From NCBI GenBank assembly GCA_902775025.1, contig CACYKP010000020.1, positions 89,311-153,310 of the forward strand: a DNA stretch of 64,000 nt. The letters are read 5' to 3'. Positions 8,584 through 16,653 of this stretch are shown here, piece after piece. The stretch comes from an uncultured bacterium (lineage in GTDB: Bacteria > Cyanobacteriota > Vampirovibrionia > Gastranaerophilales > Gastranaerophilaceae). The stretch's first letter is position 1. Every line of letters starts with the position of its first letter. Below the pieces are notes generated by a model. It searched no databases, was not told the DNA's origin, and worked only from the letters and a program-made list of their open reading frames with translations. The translations under genes and the position numbers were made by a program.

Positions 8584-9321
8584 ATGGCATTGTTTGAAGA
8601 AACAGTTAAAATTAGATATTCGGAAATGGATTGTGATTTGGTTCTTAAACCATCCGCACTGCTTCAGTTTTTGCAGGATTTAGCAAGTGATAATGCAGAA
8701 AATCTTGGTTTTGGCTATTCTTATATAGTTAAAAATAATCTTGCGTGGTTTCTGCTTAAATACCGTATAGAATTTGATGACTACCCCGAAGGGATATATG
8801 ATTTAACTATAAAAACCGAGCCAAGAGGATATAATAAAATTTTCGCATTCCGTGATTTTTATATAAACCATGGAAACAAACAAATAGGCAAAGCATCCAG
8901 CACATGGGCTCTTGTTGATTTGGATACAAAATCAATGGCAAACACTTCCGAGGTTTTAGCAGATAACCAATATATGATTCAACACGAAAAAAGAGAAGAT
9001 GATTTAAGCTACGGAAAAATCAGGCTTCCGGAAAAATTCGATATTGAAAAAATTTTTGAAGTTCGCTTTGATGATTTGGATGTAAATAAACACGTTAATA
9101 ATGCAAACTACATAGTTTGGGCATTTGAACCTTTGGATTTTGAATTTCGTCGTTCTCATAAACTTAAAACAATAGATATGAATTTTAAAAAAGAGATAAA
9201 ATACGGCTCAAAGGTTTTATCCCAGGTATCAATAAACGGTACTAATACAATTCATGCGGTCAAGAACGCCGAAACAGGGGAAGAACTTTGCTTAGTATCT
9301 GCTGAATGGATATGTAAATAG
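8584..9321 (+). CDS. Acyl-ACP thioesterase (FatA/TesA-like, double hot-dog)
   Basis: A 245-residue protein of the bacterial acyl-ACP thioesterase family, which releases free fatty acids from acyl carrier protein in the cytoplasm. Two hot-dog halves are visible. The first starts ETVKIRYSEMDCDLVLKPSALLQFLQD. The second contains FDDLDVNKHVNNANYI, with the conserved Asn168 and His170 of the catalytic set. Length fits the bacterial family. The ribosome site is supplied by the palindromic repeat directly upstream. It is convergent with the NhaC-type gene, with only seven bases between stops. Free fatty acids it releases could feed the AMP-binding acyl synthetase at 11.3 kb; that link is inference. 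Confidence 0.9.
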   Translation: MALFEETVKIRYSEMDCDLVLKPSALLQFLQDLASDNAENLGFGYSYIVKNNLAWFLLKYRIEFDDYPEGIYDLTIKTEPRGYNKIFAFRDFYINHGNKQIGKASSTWALVDLDTKSMANTSEVLADNQYMIQHEKREDDLSYGKIRLPEKFDIEKIFEVRFDDLDVNKHVNNANYIVWAFEPLDFEFRRSHKLKTIDMNFKKEIKYGSKVLSQVSINGTNTIHAVKNAETGEELCLVSAEWICK

Positions 9322-9328
9322 ATTGAGT

Positions 9329-10642
9329 TTATTTTTTTGTTCTTGATATTGAGAATATCAGTCCCAATAACATCAATGCAGGGTAGAATAAACCTTTGAG
9401 TATAGCAAAAGAGGTCATTCCGATTGATGCAGACAGAGCCGTTGCGATAAGGATTTGCGCACCGTATGGAATCATACCCTGAACGCAGCACGAAGTTGTA
9501 TCCATCAAACTTGCAGCACGTTCCGCTTTAACTTTATACTTCTCAGCTAATTCTTTTACGATTGTTCCTGAAGTAATTATTGCAACTGTATTATTTGCGG
9601 TAAAAAGGTTAATTATTCCGACTAAAAAACAAATTCCGATTTCGCATGTTTTTTTATTTTTAATCCATTTTTCTGTTGAGTTAATAATGTAAGTGATTCC
9701 TCCGTTGTATCTGACAAGGAGAAGAAGTCCGCCAGCAAGCATCGCTACAATTATTGTGTTAGCCATACTTGTGGTACCGTCGCCAATATAAGCAAATGCG
9801 GTAAATATATCAAATAATCCGTATGAAATTCCGATAATTGTATTTAGAATTGTTCCAAACAAAAGCAAAAACATAACATTTACCCCTGAAATACCGAGAA
9901 TAAGAAGCAGAATATACGGTGCAACTTTTATGTAACTGTCAATGTTAAGAATTGTATGCTCAATTTCCGTTCCACCTGTTGTCGTAAACAAAGGAAGGGA
10001 ATAAAGTACTAAACAGAGAATTGCAGGAATTGTAATAATTTTAAGGTTATAAAACATTTCATCCCGCATTTCTACGTTTTGGGTTCTGCTTGCCGCAATT
10101 TTCGTATCGGAGATTAGCGACATGTTATCTCCGAACATTGCACCGCCCACAGTTGCACCGAGAAGAATTGCAGGATTAAATCCTAAGGACTGTGATATTG
10201 TTACTGCAATCGGAACTATTGCTGCAATCGTACCGCAGGAAGTACCAATAGATAGCGAGATTAAAGCTGATATCACAAACAAGCCAAGCACCATAAATTG
10301 CGACGGAATAAAATGTTGAGCTATCATTACAGCAGAATCTACTCCTCCTACGGCTTTAGCAGTTGCGGTAAAAGCTCCGGCAAGGATAAATATAAGACAC
10401 ATTATCATAATGTCTTTATTTCCCATACCGAGTGCAAAAAGCTCTATTTTTTTGCTTAATTTTTCTTTGTGGTTAAGAATTAGGGCAGTCGCAGAGGATA
10501 TAATAAATGCAACTGTCATCGGAACTTTAGAAAAATCTTTTGTCCAAAGAGAAAAACCAAAGTAGAAAAGAACAAAAACTATAAAAGGTATAATAGCTTT
10601 AAAACTTGATTCTCTCCATTGTTCGTGTTCTTGATTAGTCAT
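9329..10642 (-). CDS. NhaC-type Na+/H+ antiporter family protein
   Basis: A 437-residue polytopic membrane protein with about ten to twelve hydrophobic segments. The pattern FALGMGNKDIMIMCLIFILAG, ISLSIGTSCGTIAAIVPIA and GAMFGDNMSLISDTKIAA is typical of the Na+/H+ antiporter (NhaC-like) family. Members exchange sodium or small organic ions against protons across the inner membrane; the substrate is not decidable here. Its start overlaps the end of the preceding small gene by eight bases, so the two are translationally coupled. A sodium role would fit the OadG sodium-pump subunit gene at 13.5 kb. Confidence 0.85.
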   Translation of the reverse strand: MTNQEHEQWRESSFKAIIPFIVFVLFYFGFSLWTKDFSKVPMTVAFIISSATALILNHKEKLSKKIELFALGMGNKDIMIMCLIFILAGAFTATAKAVGGVDSAVMIAQHFIPSQFMVLGLFVISALISLSIGTSCGTIAAIVPIAVTISQSLGFNPAILLGATVGGAMFGDNMSLISDTKIAASRTQNVEMRDEMFYNLKIITIPAILCLVLYSLPLFTTTGGTEIEHTILNIDSYIKVAPYILLLILGISGVNVMFLLLFGTILNTIIGISYGLFDIFTAFAYIGDGTTSMANTIIVAMLAGGLLLLVRYNGGITYIINSTEKWIKNKKTCEIGICFLVGIINLFTANNTVAIITSGTIVKELAEKYKVKAERAASLMDTTSCCVQGMIPYGAQILIATALSASIGMTSFAILKGLFYPALMLLGLIFSISRTKK

Positions 10643-10907
10643 CTTCCTCTTCTCCGTTCAAAATCTTTTCCTGCAATTCAAAACTTTGTTCCATCAGTTT
10701 TCTAAGTTTTTCCTGCATAAACATTCGTTTATAGGCATCTTGTCCCATTTGCCTATCGTAGTCCATAAAAAGATCTTTGTCGGAGGCAGTAACTTTTTTC
10801 ATTTCGTGCATAAATGTGGTATGGCGTGAACAGACTCTCAGATTGAATTCTACTTCATCAATCTGCTTGGTAATCTCGTTTAATCGTTCTTCCAAACTGC
10901 TAACCAT
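10635..10907 (-). CDS. Small charged coiled-coil-like protein, unknown function
   Basis: A 90-residue soluble protein, mostly charged helix, with heptad-like runs (EERLNEITKQIDEVEFNLRV; LRKLMEQSFELQEKIL) and an acidic tail EEEDD. I do not recognise a family. It is the first gene of a two-gene unit with the antiporter, overlapping it by eight bases. An ATG at 10907 and a GTG at 10910 are adjacent; ATG is preferred. A role tied to the antiporter is possible but rests on position only. Confidence 0.65.
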   Translation of the reverse strand: MVSSLEERLNEITKQIDEVEFNLRVCSRHTTFMHEMKKVTASDKDLFMDYDRQMGQDAYKRMFMQEKLRKLMEQSFELQEKILNGEEEDD

Positions 10908-11008
10908 CACTAACTATCCCTAAAATTGAGGTTGATATAAAACTATTTCTCCCCTACCCCTGCATTAATTTTATGATTAAAAAAACTCCATGTCAATTTT
11001 GTAACAGC

Positions 11009-11073
11009 GGGGTAAAATAATGGGGGGGGTAAATAGTAAGGGGGTAAATAGTAAGGGGGTAAATAATAAGGAG
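11009..11073 (+). repeat. Tandem 15-bp G-rich repeat (about four units)
   Basis: Units of the form TAAATAGTAAGGGGG run from about 11030 to 11073, preceded by a related TAAAATAAT-G8 unit. Four G-runs of four to eight bases are spaced by 9-11 bases, so a G-quadruplex with long loops is possible on the plus strand. It lies between divergent genes, the antiporter unit and the acyl synthetase. The core GGGGTAAAT recurs elsewhere in the window. Confidence 0.8.
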
Positions 11074-11151
11074 TTAATATTTTAGTATTGCATGCCGACA
11101 AAAAATAGAAAGGTTGTCGCTAGCATAGTAATGTCGGTCTGCTTAATTGTT

Positions 11152-11184
11152 CCCTCACCACTACACTTACCCGCTGGGCGAGGA
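11152..11184. repeat. Dispersed palindromic repeat, family A, degenerate copy
   Basis: CCCTCACC...GGGCGAGGA in the 416-base intergenic gap upstream of the acyl synthetase resembles the copy at 22575 (CCCTCACCC...GGCGAGGGAG). Apart from this, the tandem array and the promoter, I see no gene in 10908-11326. Confidence 0.45.
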
Positions 11185-11248
11185 AGTGCAAGACTTGTTA
11201 TAAAAGTTAACAAATATTATTAGAAATCCTTAAATTTACTTTAAATAA

Positions 11249-11277
11249 TTGCATTTCACGAGTATTAGGTGTAAAAT
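11249..11277 (+). promoter_or_regulatory. Promoter of the acyl synthetase gene
   Basis: TTGCAT (11249-11254), a 17-base spacer and TAAAAT (11272-11277), followed 50 bases later by the ATG with an AAGGAG ribosome site. Confidence 0.55.
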
Positions 11278-11326
11278 ACAACTATAGTTTAGTGTTTACA
11301 GATTTGGAATTAAGGAGTAATGATTT

Positions 11327-13018
11327 ATGGCTGGGGAAAAGAAAGAACTCAGAAATAGTGGTATTTTATCTCACATAGAAAACAAAACGGCAGATTATGA
11401 AAACCGTATAGCCCTTGGTATTCGTGGTCGATATGGCTGGAAAGAATTTACTTATAAAGGTTTAGGTCTGCTTTCAAGAAAAATTGCTAAATATATGATT
11501 GAAACACTTGAAATTAAAAAAGGTGAAGGAGTTGCAATTTTATCAGAATCAAAACCGGAATATGGTGCATGTATGTTCGCATCTACTCTTACCGGTTGTG
11601 TAACGATTCCGTTAGATATTAAATTGTCCGAATACGAATTAACTAATATTCTCTCAGACTGTCTTCCTTCAGTAATGTTTGTTTCACAACATTATTTGGA
11701 AACAGCTCTCAGACTTCAAAAATCAATTGATTCGATTAAACATATTATTCTTATTGATGAAGTTTTCTATAATTCGGAAGTTACAAGTATATATGCTCTT
11801 CCGGAAGAATATAACGCAAAATGGCGTCAAAGAAGTTCAAAATCAACTGCGCTTATTATATACACATCAGGAACAACAGGCGCTCCTAAAGGTGTTGAAA
11901 TATCTTACAAAAATATTAACGCTCAATTAGAATGTTTAACTGATCCTATAAATGAAATCTTGCCGGATGGAAGAAAAACTACTATGTTATCTATTCTTCC
12001 GATGAACCATTTGTTTGAAATGACTGTAGGATTTTCAGTATTCTTGAATTTCGGACATACTGTTTATTATACAACCAGTCTTAAGCCTAAAGATATTACG
12101 GATATTATGAAGGATAAGGGTGTAGAATTTATGATTGTAGTACCTGCGTTTTTGAAACTTTTAAAAGCGGGTATTGAAAAAGAACTAAAAAGCGCACCTG
12201 TGTTTGCTCAATATATATTTAAACTTATGTATCATAGTGCAAAATTTATTCCTTGGTATAACGTTAAAAGAATGTTATTCAAAAAAATTCATGATAGTTT
12301 CGGCGGCAAATTCTTTGGTTGTATTGCAGGCGGTGCGCCTCTCGATTTGGAAGTCGGTGAATTCTTTGAAAGAATTGGTATTAAAGTCTATCAAGGGTAC
12401 GGACTTTCTGAAACAAGTCCCGTTGTTTGCGTAAATACAGATAAACGTTATGATATGGCATGTGTTGGAAAACCGCTCAGAAACTTTGAAGCAAAAATTG
12501 ATGAATCAACGGGTGAACTTTTACTAAGAGGTCCTTCCGTAATGAAGGGATATCATAATCAACCTGAGATGACGGCTGAAGTTATTGATGAAGAAGGCTG
12601 GCTTCATACAGGTGATATTGCAAGATTAGACAGTACAAATCACTTGTATATAACAGGAAGAATTAAGAATATGATTGTTCTAAACGGTGGTAAAAAGGTC
12701 TTTCCGGAAGAAGTAGAAGCAGTTTTAGAAAAGAGCAATTATGTTTCGGAAGTCTGTGTTCTTGGAACATCAAGAACCTTTGGTGCAAAAGACGGTACGG
12801 AAGAAGTTACTGCAGTAATTGTTCCAAAATCAGAACTCTATTCAAGTTATTCGGAAGAAGATATTGAACGCATGATTAGAGTAGAAGTAAAATCTTTGTC
12901 CGAAAGACTTGCTCAATACAAGCGCCCGACAAATATTGTAATCTCAAAAGATGAACTTCCGAAAACAACTACAAGAAAAGTTAAAAGAAAAGAAGTTTTA
13001 GAGTTGATACACATTTAA
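11327..13018 (+). CDS. AMP-binding long-chain acyl-CoA/acyl-ACP synthetase
   Basis: A 563-residue member of the ANL adenylate-forming superfamily. It activates a fatty acid with ATP and transfers it to CoA or ACP. Visible motifs are the phosphate loop YTSGTTGAPKG at about 179-189, the adenine motif GYGLSETSP near 362, HTGDIARLD near 425, the hinge GRIKNMIVLNGGKKVFPEEVE, and a C-terminal KLP-like LPKTTTRKVKRKE with the catalytic Lys region. It resembles FadD/Aas-type enzymes; which acceptor is used cannot be read. AAGGAG precedes the start. It is monocistronic with its own promoter and a strong terminator. Free fatty acids from the thioesterase gene are a plausible substrate. Confidence 0.9.
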   Translation: MAGEKKELRNSGILSHIENKTADYENRIALGIRGRYGWKEFTYKGLGLLSRKIAKYMIETLEIKKGEGVAILSESKPEYGACMFASTLTGCVTIPLDIKLSEYELTNILSDCLPSVMFVSQHYLETALRLQKSIDSIKHIILIDEVFYNSEVTSIYALPEEYNAKWRQRSSKSTALIIYTSGTTGAPKGVEISYKNINAQLECLTDPINEILPDGRKTTMLSILPMNHLFEMTVGFSVFLNFGHTVYYTTSLKPKDITDIMKDKGVEFMIVVPAFLKLLKAGIEKELKSAPVFAQYIFKLMYHSAKFIPWYNVKRMLFKKIHDSFGGKFFGCIAGGAPLDLEVGEFFERIGIKVYQGYGLSETSPVVCVNTDKRYDMACVGKPLRNFEAKIDESTGELLLRGPSVMKGYHNQPEMTAEVIDEEGWLHTGDIARLDSTNHLYITGRIKNMIVLNGGKKVFPEEVEAVLEKSNYVSEVCVLGTSRTFGAKDGTEEVTAVIVPKSELYSSYSEEDIERMIRVEVKSLSERLAQYKRPTNIVISKDELPKTTTRKVKRKEVLELIHI

Positions 13019-13033
13019 TCATTATTAATAAAA

Positions 13034-13070
13034 GAATGGAAAGGGCCTCGTCGGCCCTTTCCATTCTTTT
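13034..13070 (+). terminator. Strong rho-independent terminator
   Basis: GAATGGAAAGGGCC pairs perfectly with GGCCCTTTCCATTC around TCGTC, followed by TTTT. It ends the acyl synthetase transcript. Confidence 0.95.
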
Positions 13071-13189
13071 GATGAACATAAGTGCAGCATTTTTAACTGC
13101 TACTTTTATTATTACCTATTTTCTATGTTTTTCAAGTGCATAAAAAATGCTTTTCGGTAAATTTTTGTAACGAAAATAGCATCCCCTAA

Positions 13190-13327
13190 TTAGTGCATGT
13201 ATTTTGATATAATAATCATTACAACAATTGCCGCAGCCATAAATGCTAATCCGCTTAATATACCTGTGCAAGATGAATCGTTTGTTTCTTTATATTTTTC
13301 ATCTTCTTTATTTTCATTGTTTTTCAT
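13190..13327 (-). CDS. 45-residue single-span membrane protein downstream of OadG
   Basis: Reads MKNNENKEDEKYKE..., then a hydrophobic span GLAFMAAAIVVMIIIS, and ends KYMH. The N-terminus is hydrophilic and acidic/basic. GAAAGGCG sits eight bases before the ATG, and the gene begins 20 bases after the OadG stop, so the two form an operon. I do not recognise the family. A small accessory subunit of the sodium-pump decarboxylase is possible from position alone. Confidence 0.6.
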   Translation of the reverse strand: MKNNENKEDEKYKETNDSSCTGILSGLAFMAAAIVVMIIISKYMH

Positions 13328-13347
13328 TATAATCGCCTTTCTTATAT

Positions 13348-13590
13348 TTACCTGTTTTGAAAATGTAGTGCAGATGCAATTGCGACTGCAATCTCAGCAT
13401 CATCATTTTTTTGTTGTGATTTTCTTAAGCTTTTTTGTTCAATAATTTCCTCAGGAAAATATTTGTTAATTTTCTTGATAAACCATGACATAAAGTTCAT
13501 CGCATAAATCATAAGCACAAGAAATAGAAATACTGTTCCCATACCGATTGCCATTATATAGCAACCTTCTGTTAATAACTTTATATCCAT
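13348..13590 (-). CDS. OadG-like sodium-pump decarboxylase gamma subunit
   Basis: An 80-residue protein. One membrane span (GCYIMAIGMGTVFLFLVLMIYAM) is followed by a polar linker and the motif DDAEIAVAIASALHF, typical of OadG family proteins. The family anchors and assembles the biotin-dependent oxaloacetate/methylmalonyl-CoA decarboxylase sodium pump in the inner membrane. The alpha and beta subunits are not in this window. It is expressed with the 45-residue membrane protein. Some OadG-like proteins are stand-alone, so the exact pump partner is uncertain. Confidence 0.8.
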   Translation of the reverse strand: MDIKLLTEGCYIMAIGMGTVFLFLVLMIYAMNFMSWFIKKINKYFPEEIIEQKSLRKSQQKNDDAEIAVAIASALHFQNR

Positions 13591-13621
13591 TTTTTTACCC
13601 CATATTTTTTCAATACTAAAT

Positions 13622-13641
13622 AAACGTGATTTTTCACGTTT
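13622..13641. terminator. Hairpin between the secreted hypothetical and OadG genes
   Basis: AAACGTGA pairs with TCACGTTT around four T. It could end the minus-strand gene at 13677 or attenuate the OadG operon. The T-run on the minus strand is weak. Confidence 0.4.
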
Positions 13642-13676
13642 TATCTGAATTGATAAATAAATATAAAAAGAAAATC

Positions 13677-14054
13677 CTATGGGGCCCTTGTATAAATCGT
13701 GTTTTTCAATGTTGGAGATATTTTATGATAAGCACGATTTTTATGTAAATTTTCTCTGTTAAAAATATAATGTTTTAAAATGTTGTCTTCAGTAATCGCA
13801 TCTTCGCCAAAAATAAGCGATGAATTACCATTTTTGTTTGCATTTGTAATCTCTGTATTTGTTTTGTTTTGAGAAACAACATAATAATTTTCATCTCCTT
13901 GAACTAATGTAACTTCGCCTCGAGTTTGAGTCAAATAGCTCAAAGATTGAGTATTCGGAGTAATATACGAAACACAATATCCTTTACACGGGGTTAGTAT
14001 AAGTGTAAAGAAAATGATTAGGATTGAAAATATTACTCTCAAAAAATTATTCAC
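13677..14054 (-). CDS. Small exported protein, unknown function
   Basis: 125 residues. MNNFLRVIFSILIIFFTLILTP..GYCVS is a signal peptide, or a membrane anchor with a nearby Cys. The rest is polar, Asn/Thr-rich, with no recognised domain (TQTRGEVTLVQGDENYYVV may be a strand-rich segment). It is divergent from the tagged protein at 14216. No homologue is recognised, so only an envelope location is inferred. Confidence 0.55.
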   Translation of the reverse strand: MNNFLRVIFSILIIFFTLILTPCKGYCVSYITPNTQSLSYLTQTRGEVTLVQGDENYYVVSQNKTNTEITNANKNGNSSLIFGEDAITEDNILKHYIFNRENLHKNRAYHKISPTLKNTIYTRAP

Positions 14055-14215
14055 ACTAGGATTTTAGCATAAAACGATTTTTTTTGTGCCAAAATTGTAA
14101 CATTTCTTTACTAAATAATGAAAAAAAATTAACTTTAGTTTATTATGTTTTCGGTACAATATATCTTATTATATGTGTGTCTATATATCAATCAACATGT
14201 TGTAAAGGAGTTATA

Positions 14216-15178
14216 ATGCAGATTGCCCCAATTAAAGGCATAGGTTTTAAAGGACAGACTAAATATTTGTCTTGCGATGGAAGCGGAAAATATAAAAAAG
14301 TTGCAGAATATTTGTATGGAACTTCTTCTTTTGGCAGTACGAAAGGAATGCAAAATTTAATAAAGAAGCATTCATATCCGTATGCCGTAATTGAAGAAAC
14401 AATAGGCAAATTTCACGATGATGAAACATATAAAATATATTTTACGGATCCTAAAGAAGTTGTCGATAAGAAAATAAAGCTATCACATGATTATATTGTA
14501 TATGATAAAGAACCAAGTTTTCCTGATATACAGAAGAACTTTTTCTCGCCTGAATCAGGAAATATAGAAAAAGAATTTCAACATGTAATAGATTATTATA
14601 AAAGGTTGGAAGATTCGTCAACAAAAGCTGCCGATTTGGTATCAGCAAAAAATGGTCAGGCTCTTGCATATACTTGTAAAAGCATTTTTGATGAAAGTTC
14701 AAATTTAAGAGCTGAAAAAGTAGAATTGATATCATCTATTCAGAAAAAAAAGAACAAAATTGAACTAATAAACGATAATGTCGATGAGTACAGAAAAAAA
14801 CTTGCAATTAAAAAGGCATCTTTACCCAGACATAAAAAATCATATTTGGCTAAATGTAATAAGCTTGATTTTTGGACAAAAAAAAGAGTTGATATACAAA
14901 ATTGCACTCCATCAAAAATAGAATTAATAAATAATAAAATACAACAATATACTATACTAAAAGATGCGCTGGGTGTAAAAATTAATAAATATGAAGAAAG
15001 AATGCTGTTTTGGGAAAATTATTTAAAAAATGCGCCTGCAAAAATAGCAGAATGCATAGAAAAAATAATTAAAATGCAAAAAAGGCTAGAAGAGATTGAA
15101 CAAGAATTAAAACCCAATTATGATAAGCTTTGTAAGTTTTATACAAAAAACGGTATACAAATTTTCAAAAAATTATAA
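14216..15178 (+). CDS. Hypothetical coiled-coil protein with N-terminal 'GFKG' tag
   Basis: 320 residues when started at 14216, where AAAGGAG precedes the ATG; the upstream in-frame extension lacks any ribosome site. The N-terminus MQIAPIKGIGFKGQ carries the Phe-Gly tag seen in two other proteins here. The N-terminal part (about 1-95) is globular, with a HDDETYKIYFTDPKEVV segment. Residues about 150-310 are Lys/Glu-rich with heptads (ELISSIQKKKNKIELIND; ECIEKIIKMQKRLEEIEQEL), predicting long coiled coils. No signal peptide or membrane span is seen. I do not recognise the family. Nine bases separate it from the open frame upstream of the thioredoxin gene. Confidence 0.7.
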   Translation: MQIAPIKGIGFKGQTKYLSCDGSGKYKKVAEYLYGTSSFGSTKGMQNLIKKHSYPYAVIEETIGKFHDDETYKIYFTDPKEVVDKKIKLSHDYIVYDKEPSFPDIQKNFFSPESGNIEKEFQHVIDYYKRLEDSSTKAADLVSAKNGQALAYTCKSIFDESSNLRAEKVELISSIQKKKNKIELINDNVDEYRKKLAIKKASLPRHKKSYLAKCNKLDFWTKKRVDIQNCTPSKIELINNKIQQYTILKDALGVKINKYEERMLFWENYLKNAPAKIAECIEKIIKMQKRLEEIEQELKPNYDKLCKFYTKNGIQIFKKL

Positions 15179-15237
15179 CCAAAAAGGTGATGAATTTTTG
15201 CGCTACTTCTTTTATTTATATAAAGAAGGAGCATATT

Positions 15238-15540
15238 ATGTTAGTAGAATTAAATAATCAAAATTTTAATGAAGAAATAGAAAAAGGTGTTAAACTTATA
15301 GAATTTTATACCCCATGGTGCGGTTACTGTAAAAAACAACTACCGGAACTGGAAGAAATGGATAAGGTATGGATTGGTCAAGTTGATGCAGATAAAGAAG
15401 CTTCAATAAGTGAAAAATACAATGTAAACTCATTTCCGACATTTATAATAATGAAAGACGGCAGAGAAACGGAACGTTTTAGCGGAATGCGTAAAAAGGA
15501 GTTTCTAATGGAACGCATAATGAAACATTTAAGTTATTAG
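15238..15540 (+). CDS. Thioredoxin-family protein
   Basis: A 100-residue single thioredoxin fold. The redox site WCGYC is at 27-31 (classical thioredoxin is WCGPC), and the conserved cis-Pro is in NSFPTFII. It reduces or exchanges disulfides in the cytoplasm; there is no signal peptide. The Gly-Tyr dipeptide between the cysteines suggests a redox potential different from canonical TrxA. The start at 15238 has GAAGGAG at optimal spacing. Its stop overlaps the stop of the convergent DAHP synthase gene by four bases. Confidence 0.92.
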   Translation: MLVELNNQNFNEEIEKGVKLIEFYTPWCGYCKKQLPELEEMDKVWIGQVDADKEASISEKYNVNSFPTFIIMKDGRETERFSGMRKKEFLMERIMKHLSY

Positions 15541-16550
15541 ATAATTTCTTTACCTACGATTGGTGCAATTTGCTTAATTTGTTTATATAAAAGATCATAT
15601 TGCCAAGGATAAAGTGATTGAGCGCCATCACATACGGCTCTTTCAGGATCATAGTGTACTTCTATTATTAATCCGTCGCAGCCGGCTGCTACTGCAGCTC
15701 TTGACATAGGTTCTACTTTATCACGTAAACCTGTAGCGTGAGAAGGATCAATAATAATCGGTAAATGACTTAACTTTTTGATAACAGGAATCGCAGTTAA
15801 ATCGAGCGTATTTCTTGTATATTTTTCAAATGTTCTTATCCCTCTTTCGCAAAGTATTACTTGATTATTACCTTCTGACATAATGTATTCTGCTGACATT
15901 AACCATTCTTCATAAGTTGAAGACAAACCTCTTTTTAAAATAACAGGTTTATGTATTTGCCCGACTTCTTTAAGCAGGTTAAAATTTTGCATATTTCTTG
16001 CACCGATTTGCAGGATATCAACATATTTTTCAAATAAAGGAAGTTGAGAACCTTCCATAATCTCGGAGGTTACTGCCATGTGGTGATTATCAGCAACACT
16101 TCTTATAATTTTCAGACCTTCTTCGCCGAGGCCTTGGAACGCATAAGGACTTGTTCTTGGTTTAAATGCTCCGCCTCTGATAATTTTAACATTAGATTCT
16201 TGTAGTTCTTGCGCTGTTTCATCCATTTGGTCGTAAGATTCTATAGTACAAGGGCCTGCAATTAAACCGGTATATTTATCACCGAATTTAACCCCGTTAA
16301 CTTCAACTATTGTATCTTTCCCTTGGCTGGCACGAGCGGCAAGTTTATAATTTGTTGACAACTTAATAACTTCATCAACACCGTTTAATAATTCAAAATC
16401 ACGTAAATCAACTTCTTTTATACCGATTGCGTGAACAACTGTTCTTGCTTCTCCATGTGAAACTCTGGCTTCAAAACCTTTTGATTCTATAAACGATGCA
16501 ACACGCTCAATATCTTTTTCGGTTGCGTGGCTATTCATTACAACAAGCAT
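15537..16550 (-). CDS. aroF: 3-deoxy-7-phosphoheptulonate (DAHP) synthase, type I-beta with regulatory domain
   Basis: First enzyme of the shikimate pathway: condenses PEP and erythrose-4-phosphate in the cytoplasm. The 337 residues follow the Thermotoga-type arrangement. An N-terminal ferredoxin-like/ACT-type domain (MLVVMNSHATEKDIERV, about 1-70) gives aromatic feedback control in that family. The TIM barrel has IAGPCTIES, RGGAFKPRTSPYAFQGLG, IQIGARNMQNF, LKRGLSST, ILCERGIRTFE and IIDPSHATG with metal and substrate residues intact. The start at 16550 follows TGGAGGT; an upstream TTG would lie inside that ribosome site. Convergent with the thioredoxin gene. Confidence 0.95.
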   Translation of the reverse strand: MLVVMNSHATEKDIERVASFIESKGFEARVSHGEARTVVHAIGIKEVDLRDFELLNGVDEVIKLSTNYKLAARASQGKDTIVEVNGVKFGDKYTGLIAGPCTIESYDQMDETAQELQESNVKIIRGGAFKPRTSPYAFQGLGEEGLKIIRSVADNHHMAVTSEIMEGSQLPLFEKYVDILQIGARNMQNFNLLKEVGQIHKPVILKRGLSSTYEEWLMSAEYIMSEGNNQVILCERGIRTFEKYTRNTLDLTAIPVIKKLSHLPIIIDPSHATGLRDKVEPMSRAAVAAGCDGLIIEVHYDPERAVCDGAQSLYPWQYDLLYKQIKQIAPIVGKEII

Positions 16551-16653
16551 CTGTCGTACCTCCAAATTAATTATACAATAAAAAATTTAGTCGTAAATGT
16601 TACAAAATATACATAATCCTGAAAAAAATTTTTTTTAGTGGTTTTATATTATT

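Noticed and set aside
11009..11073. CRISPR-like array
   Set aside because: Units are only 15 bp, contiguous and without spacers, and no cas genes are near.
13197..13445. Plus-strand hydrophobic frame of 82 residues
   Set aside because: Antisense to the 45-residue membrane protein and OadG genes, which have ribosome sites and family motifs.
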